A DNA stretch of 64,000 nt, from positions 1 through 64,000 of the forward strand of contig BEHX01000010.1 in the NCBI GenBank assembly GCA_002898295.1. Direction: 5' to 3'. The stretch is from a bacterium HR21. GTDB lineage: Bacteria > Bacteroidota > Ignavibacteria > Kapaibacteriales > HRBIN21. A model generated the notes under the pieces. The model made no database searches and was not told the DNA's origin. It worked only from the letters and a program-made list of their open reading frames with translations. This document shows positions 59,621 through 64,000 of the stretch, one piece after another. Position numbers and translations under genes: made by a program. Positions within the stretch are counted from its first letter, which is position 1, and the number at the start of each line of letters is the position of its first letter.

Positions 59621-60561
59621 TAGGCAGCCTGCAGCATCTCTTCCAGGCACGCTGCCACACTCCGCGCCAGGGCAGGGAGTGCGTAACCGCCTTCGAGGAC
59701 AGCGACCAGGCGTCCGTTGCAGAAGGTGGCAGCCCACTGTAGCGTTTGTCGGCACATCCAGCGGAAGCTTTCTTCCGTCAGGCGTTGTGATGCCAGGGGA
59801 TCATCCCGATGCGCATCGAACCCGGCAGAGATCAGGATGAGGTCGGGGTGGAACGCTGCAACGGCAGGGGCAATGAGCTGCTCGAATGCCCTCCGGTAGG
59901 CGCTCTCGTCACTCCCCGGCGGCAGAGGGATGTTGAGGGTGAAGCCTTCACCGACGCCGCGACCGCGTTCGTCCGCCCGTCCGGTCCCGGGATAGAGCGG
60001 GAACTGGTGCAGGCTGACGTAGAAGACCGTCGGGTCTTCCTCGAAAATGTGCTGTGTCCCGTTACCGTGATGGACGTCCCAGTCCAGGATGAGGATACGG
60101 CGCAGACCGTGGTATACTTGGGCAGCGCGGGCAGCGATGGCCACGTTATTGAACAGGCAGAATCCCATTGCGTGGTCACGCTCGGCGTGGTGTCCCGGCG
60201 GACGGATGGCGCAGAATGCGTTGCGGCACCTGCCCTCGATGACAGCCTCGAGTGCTCGCAGAACTCCTCCGGCGGCAAGGCAGGCAACCTCATACGAGGC
60301 TGGGCAGAGAGCCGTGTCCGGGTCAAGCCAGACGATGCCCTGGCGGGGAAGACTCCGACGGATGAACTCACAGTAGGACTCGGCATGGACCAGGGTGAGT
60401 TCTTCCAGGGTTGCCATCCGGGGAGCCAGATGGAGGAGCTGGCTCCACAGCGAGCGCTGGTGGAGCTCCTGCCAGATTGCCTGGAGCCGTTCCGGGCGCT
60501 CGGGATGTCCGCTGCCGGTATCGTGAGCCAGGTAGCGCTCATCGGTCACAAAGCCTGTCAT
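59617..60561 (-). CDS. Histone deacetylase-like (class II / acetoin-utilisation family) amidohydrolase
   Basis: Zinc amidohydrolase acting on acetylated lysine or polyamine-type substrates. The 314-aa protein has HDTGSGHPERPERL, the His pair in RPPGHHAERDHAMGFCLFNN, the zinc ligands in LDWDVHHGNGTQ and AGFDAHRDDPL, and the end loop EGGY. All catalytic residues are present. Substrate unknown. Divergent from the GT9 gene. Confidence 0.93.
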   Translation of the reverse strand: MTGFVTDERYLAHDTGSGHPERPERLQAIWQELHQRSLWSQLLHLAPRMATLEELTLVHAESYCEFIRRSLPRQGIVWLDPDTALCPASYEVACLAAGGVLRALEAVIEGRCRNAFCAIRPPGHHAERDHAMGFCLFNNVAIAARAAQVYHGLRRILILDWDVHHGNGTQHIFEEDPTVFYVSLHQFPLYPGTGRADERGRGVGEGFTLNIPLPPGSDESAYRRAFEQLIAPAVAAFHPDLILISAGFDAHRDDPLASQRLTEESFRWMCRQTLQWAATFCNGRLVAVLEGGYALPALARSVAACLEEMLQAAY

Positions 60562-60621
60562 CGCTGTCCCGTGCGTCTTTTATGAGGGAGAGTCTAACAC
60601 GCAGACAAGGGACGAACAAGG

Positions 60622-61695
60622 ATGCGGCTGCTCGTCTTTGCGCTCTCCGGCATCGGGGATGCGCTCCTGTTTACTCCCGCGCTGGCGCTGCTGAAGGAGC
60701 ATTTCCCGGAGGCGGAGGTGGACATTGTGGCAATGTTTCCGGGGGTTCGGGAGCTCTACGAGCGCCATCCCGGGGTGCACCGGGTATGGTTCTGGGACTT
60801 CCTCCGGGAACCAGTATGGCGCTCGCTCGGCTTCCTGTGGCGCCTGCGGCGGGAGCGTTACGACATTGCCCTGACGGTCTACCCTTCCAACCGGTGGGAA
60901 TACAACGTACTGGTGTGGTTGACCGGGGCGCCGCTTCGCGTCGGGCACCGGTACGCCCATCTGGACTTCTGCCAACTGAATTGGCTCAAGAACCGGACGG
61001 TGCCAGAAGACGAGCGTCTGCATAACGTTGAGGAAAACGTGCGCCTGGTTGCGCTCCTGGGAGTTCCCGTCCCGCCGGAGCTACCGCCGTTGCAGCTGTT
61101 CTTCCGTGAGGAGGACCTCCGTGCTGCGGAGCATTGGTATGCTGTGGAGGGAATCCCAGCGGAGGCTTTCTGTGTCGGCTTCCATGCGGGGTCGGCAGTG
61201 TTCAAAAACCATGTTCGTCGGCGGTGGGCACCGGAGAATTTCGCCGCTCTGGCGCGTCGGCTCATCCAGGAATGGGAGGCATGGATTCTGCTCTTCGGTG
61301 CCGGAGCGGAGGAGGAGCTCAACGAGCGAATTCGGGCGCAGACGGGCTTTCCCGAGCGCTGCCGAGTTGTCCGCTCCCCATCGCTGATGGTCAGTGCGGC
61401 AATTATGCGGCGGTGCCAGCTCTTCGTGAGCAATGATTCAGCGCTCATGCATGTGGCAGCCGCGCTCCAGCTCCCCACGGTAGCAATTTTCGCCTACACA
61501 AACCCGGTCTATGTCCGCCCATGGAAGACACGGCACGAACTGGTTCGCCGGGAACTCCCCTGCAGTCCGTGCTTCTACTACTCGCCACGCCCGGTGCAAT
61601 GTCGCTGGAGTGGGGAGAAAGCCTTCATGTGTATCAGCTCCATCACGGTGGAGGAAGTCTGGCACGCATGTCAGCGGCTCTGCGTACGGGAGTAG
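60622..61695 (+). CDS. Glycosyltransferase family 9 (heptosyltransferase-like)
   Basis: Predicted inner-membrane-associated ADP-heptose or related sugar transferase for LPS core synthesis. The 357-aa protein has the GT9 start RLLVFALSGIGDALLFTPALALLK, GFHAGSAVFKNHVRRRWAPENFAAL in the second domain, and the nucleotide-sugar motif LFVSNDSALMHVAAALQLPTVAIF. The Cys-rich C-terminal part (RRELPCSPCFYY and QCRW) resembles other Bacteroidota GT9 proteins. It is followed by a gap with the gyrA promoter candidate. Confidence 0.92.
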   Translation: MRLLVFALSGIGDALLFTPALALLKEHFPEAEVDIVAMFPGVRELYERHPGVHRVWFWDFLREPVWRSLGFLWRLRRERYDIALTVYPSNRWEYNVLVWLTGAPLRVGHRYAHLDFCQLNWLKNRTVPEDERLHNVEENVRLVALLGVPVPPELPPLQLFFREEDLRAAEHWYAVEGIPAEAFCVGFHAGSAVFKNHVRRRWAPENFAALARRLIQEWEAWILLFGAGAEEELNERIRAQTGFPERCRVVRSPSLMVSAAIMRRCQLFVSNDSALMHVAAALQLPTVAIFAYTNPVYVRPWKTRHELVRRELPCSPCFYYSPRPVQCRWSGEKAFMCISSITVEEVWHACQRLCVRE

Positions 61696-61730
61696 GCTCT
61701 GTAGGAATCCCGACGCGGCGTGTTGCCCCG

Positions 61731-61738
61731 TAATTTTG
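61731..61738 (+). promoter_or_regulatory. Candidate -7 element TAATTTTG for gyrA
   Basis: Perfect TAnnTTTG followed by TACGCC, 18 bases before ATG 61756 (30 before 61768). The same extended string TTTTGTACGC precedes rplM. Confidence 0.65.
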
Positions 61739-61755
61739 TACGCCGTTTCCCGAAG

Positions 61756-64000
61756 ATGAGGCGAGCAATGGAGCAAACGGAGCGTGAGCGTGTGATCCCC
61801 GTCCTGGTCGAAGACGAGGTGCGGGATGCCTACCTGGACTACGCCATGTCTGTCATTGTCTCCCGCGCCTTGCCCGATGTCCGCGATGGGCTCAAGCCCG
61901 TACAGCGGCGCATTCTCTACGCGATGCATGAGCTGGGGCTGCTACCGAACCGACCATACAAGAAGTCGGCGCGTATTGTCGGGGAAGTGCTCGGGAAATA
62001 CCACCCTCACGGCGATGCGCCTGTCTACGAAGCCATGGTCCGCATGGCGCAGCCGTGGACGATGCGCTACCCACTCATCGACGGGCAGGGCAATTTCGGC
62101 TCCATTGATGGCGATAGCCCTGCTGCGATGCGCTATACGGAAGCCCGCCTGGCACCGCTAGCGCTGGAGACGCTCCGGGACATTGAGAAGAGCACCGTTG
62201 ACTTCCGCCCGAATTTCGATGAGACATTGCAGGAGCCAACGGTGCTGCCAACCGTTGCCCCGCTACTCCTTCTCAACGGTGCCAGCGGTATTGCGGTGGG
62301 CATGGCGACGAGCATTCCGCCGCATAACCTGCAGGAAGTCGTCAGTGCGCTTCTCGCACTGCTCCAAAATCCAGACCTCAGCGACGAGGAGCTCCTGCAG
62401 TATATCCCCGCACCCGACTTTCCTACCGGGGGTATCATCTACGGCTACGAGGGTGTGCGGGAAGCGTACCGGACAGGGCGGGGCAAGATTACCGTGCGCG
62501 GTCGTGCGTTCATTGAGACTCTCCGCAGCGGGCGGGAAGCAATTGTGATCACGGAACTCCCCTTTCAGGTAGCGAAAGCCGCGCTCATCGAGCGGATTGC
62601 CCAGCTGGTGCGGACGAAGACACTGGAGGGCATTGCCGATATCCGGGATGAGTCCGACCGCGAGGGCATGCGCATTGTCATTGAACTCCGGCGCGACGCG
62701 GTGCCGATGGTCGTGCTGAACAATCTCTACAAGCACACGCCGCTGCAGAGTACCTTCTCCATCATCATGCTGGCGCTCGTCGGTGGGCGCCCCCGGGTGT
62801 TGTCGTTGCGGGAGATGTTACACGCCTTTCTCCGCCACCGCCATGAGGTCATTCAGCGGCGGAGCCGCTTCGAGCTGGATGGAGCAGAGCGGCGTGCCCA
62901 CATTGTGGAAGGGCTTTTGAGAGCGCTGGACCAGCTCGATGAGGTCATCGAGACGATTCGCTCTGCGCCTGACCCGGCAACAGCATCGCAGCGTTTGCAA
63001 GACCGCTTCGAGCTCTCAGCCGAACAAGCACGGGCGATCTTAGAAATGCGCCTCCAGCGCTTGACCGGTCTGGAGCGCTCCAGCCTGCATGACGAGTACC
63101 GGCAACTCCTGCAGAGCATTGAACGCCTCCGGGCAATCCTCGGAAGCGAAGAGCTCCAACGGCAGCTGATTGCTGAAGAACTCCGCGAACTTGCCCGTCG
63201 CTATGGGGATGAGCGCCGCACGCGCATTGTCTACGAAGCCCGGGAGCTTACGGCCGAAGATGTCATCCCGGACGAAGAAGTCATTGTGACCATCACGCAC
63301 CAGGGCTTCATCAAGCGGACCCCGGCGGATGCCTATCGGCGGCAGGCAAAAGGCGGACGCGGCTTGAGCGGTGCTTCCCCGCAGGAGGATGACTTCGTCG
63401 AACATGTCCTCTACGCCACTGCCCATGCCGAGATACTCTTTTTCACCAATCGCGGGCGCTGCTACCGGGTCAAAGTCTACGACCTGCCTGAAGGGAGCCG
63501 TACGGCTCGGGGACGCTCGCTGGCAAATCTGATTGGCAAAGCGGCGGAAGAGAAGGTCACTGCCTCTGTTGTGGTCCGCCGCTGGGATGCTGCCGAATAC
63601 ATCGTGATGGTGACCCGTTCCGGGATTGTCAAGCGCGTTGCCCTGGAAGAGTTCCGCACGGTGCGCTCCTCGGGTATCCTTGCGCTGTCGCTGTCCCCAG
63701 AGGATCAGCTCGTGGCAGCACATCTGACCAGCGGAGCACATGAGATTCTCATCGCAACTGCCCGCGGCTTTGCGTGCCGCTTTGCTGAAGAAGAGGTGCG
63801 CCCGATGGGACGAGCGGCAATGGGCGTCCGCGGGATTACCCTGGAGGAGGGCGATATGGTCATCGGAGCAGCTGTCTCAGACTCGCCGGAGGGGCACTTG
63901 CTCATCGTCGGCGAACGCGGCTACGGCAAGCGAACACGGGTGGGAGACTTCCGCCGGACTCGGCGCGGAGCAAAGGGAGTCATCTGCATGAACGTGACGC
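61756..64000 (+). CDS. gyrA: DNA gyrase subunit A, 5' part (runs off the window)
   Basis: Breakage-reunion subunit of DNA gyrase. The gene is absent from the ORF track because it has no stop in the window; about 748 codons are visible of an expected 820-850. Motifs: [39 protein letters not shown], the catalytic Tyr in [10 protein letters not shown] (about residue 127), and [11 protein letters not shown]-terminal beta-pinwheel blades follow ([36 protein letters not shown]). A GyrA-box-like [13 protein letters not shown] supports GyrA rather than ParC. ATG 61756 or 61768 may be the start. The residue equivalent to E. coli Ser83 is Ala and Asp87 is Glu. Confidence 0.96.
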   Translation, partial: MRRAMEQTERERVIPVLVEDEVRDAYLDYAMSVIVSRALPDVRDGLKPVQRRILYAMHELGLLPNRPYKKSARIVGEVLGKYHPHGDAPVYEAMVRMAQPWTMRYPLIDGQGNFGSIDGDSPAAMRYTEARLAPLALETLRDIEKSTVDFRPNFDETLQEPTVLPTVAPLLLLNGASGIAVGMATSIPPHNLQEVVSALLALLQNPDLSDEELLQYIPAPDFPTGGIIYGYEGVREAYRTGRGKITVRGRAFIETLRSGREAIVITELPFQVAKAALIERIAQLVRTKTLEGIADIRDESDREGMRIVIELRRDAVPMVVLNNLYKHTPLQSTFSIIMLALVGGRPRVLSLREMLHAFLRHRHEVIQRRSRFELDGAERRAHIVEGLLRALDQLDEVIETIRSAPDPATASQRLQDRFELSAEQARAILEMRLQRLTGLERSSLHDEYRQLLQSIERLRAILGSEELQRQLIAEELRELARRYGDERRTRIVYEARELTAEDVIPDEEVIVTITHQGFIKRTPADAYRRQAKGGRGLSGASPQEDDFVEHVLYATAHAEILFFTNRGRCYRVKVYDLPEGSRTARGRSLANLIGKAAEEKVTASVVVRRWDAAEYIVMVTRSGIVKRVALEEFRTVRSSGILALSLSPEDQLVAAHLTSGAHEILIATARGFACRFAEEEVRPMGRAAMGVRGITLEEGDMVIGAAVSDSPEGHLLIVGERGYGKRTRVGDFRRTRRGAKGVICMNVT

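Overview
The window is 64 kb of high-GC bacterial DNA with tightly packed genes: many stop/start overlaps of ATGA, GTGA or TAATG type and few gaps over 100 bases. Several things point to the Bacteroidota/Chlorobi (FCB) group. One secreted protein ends in a type IX secretion (Por-type) C-terminal domain. There is an ExbB-ExbD-ExbD-TonB-PstS-TPR locus, a Chlorobium-type malate dehydrogenase, and OmpA/FadL-type outer-membrane proteins. Eight transcription-unit starts carry the Bacteroidota -7 element TAnnTTTG. GC content and protein style would fit a Kapabacteria-like lineage, but that placement is an inference made without phylogeny.

Layout. 1-2108: end of folP, folD and an RluA-family pseudouridine synthase (plus strand). 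2183-13249: a plus-strand block of exported proteins, namely a 1206-aa repeat-rich adhesin/tail-fibre-like protein, three proteins with N-x-G-T repeats (one ending in a dockerin-like domain), a protein with a T9SS sorting domain, and an OmpA-domain outer-membrane protein. A stand-alone CheY-like receiver follows. 13667-24386 (minus strand): a lipoprotein and then the conserved operon rimP-nusA-infB-rbfA-truB-ribF-rpsO-pnp. 24464-28928 (plus): TrkH/TrkA potassium uptake, a PD40 beta-propeller protein and two thioredoxin-fold proteins. 28931-37210: a PafA-like phosphatase, a CtpA protease, a DUF3108-like protein, a BadF/NAGK-type kinase, a gamma-carbonic-anhydrase-like protein, a FadL-type porin and alanine dehydrogenase. 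37374-40835: two tandem FN3-type lipoproteins, a strong terminator, an ARPP-1-like protein and a second terminator. 40996-44888: rplM-rpsI-rpsB-tsf-pyrH-frr. 44892-53217: recG, a TM2 protein, and the TonB/PstS/TPR operon read leftwards. 53310-64000: mdh-rpmA-rplU, mrp, a small membrane protein, cutA, radC, a short-chain dehydrogenase, an M16-like protein, a histone-deacetylase-like enzyme, a GT9 glycosyltransferase and the first three quarters or so of gyrA.

Most of the window is housekeeping: folate cofactors, ribosome assembly, translation, RNA decay and DNA repair. The accessory interest lies in the exported-protein block (2183-13249), the ARPP-1-like gene (39693-40835), the tandem lipoproteins (37374-39385) and the membrane-energy operon with its phosphate-binding-like lipoprotein and unknown small membrane protein. 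No CRISPR array, tRNA, rRNA, insertion sequence or prophage was recognised.
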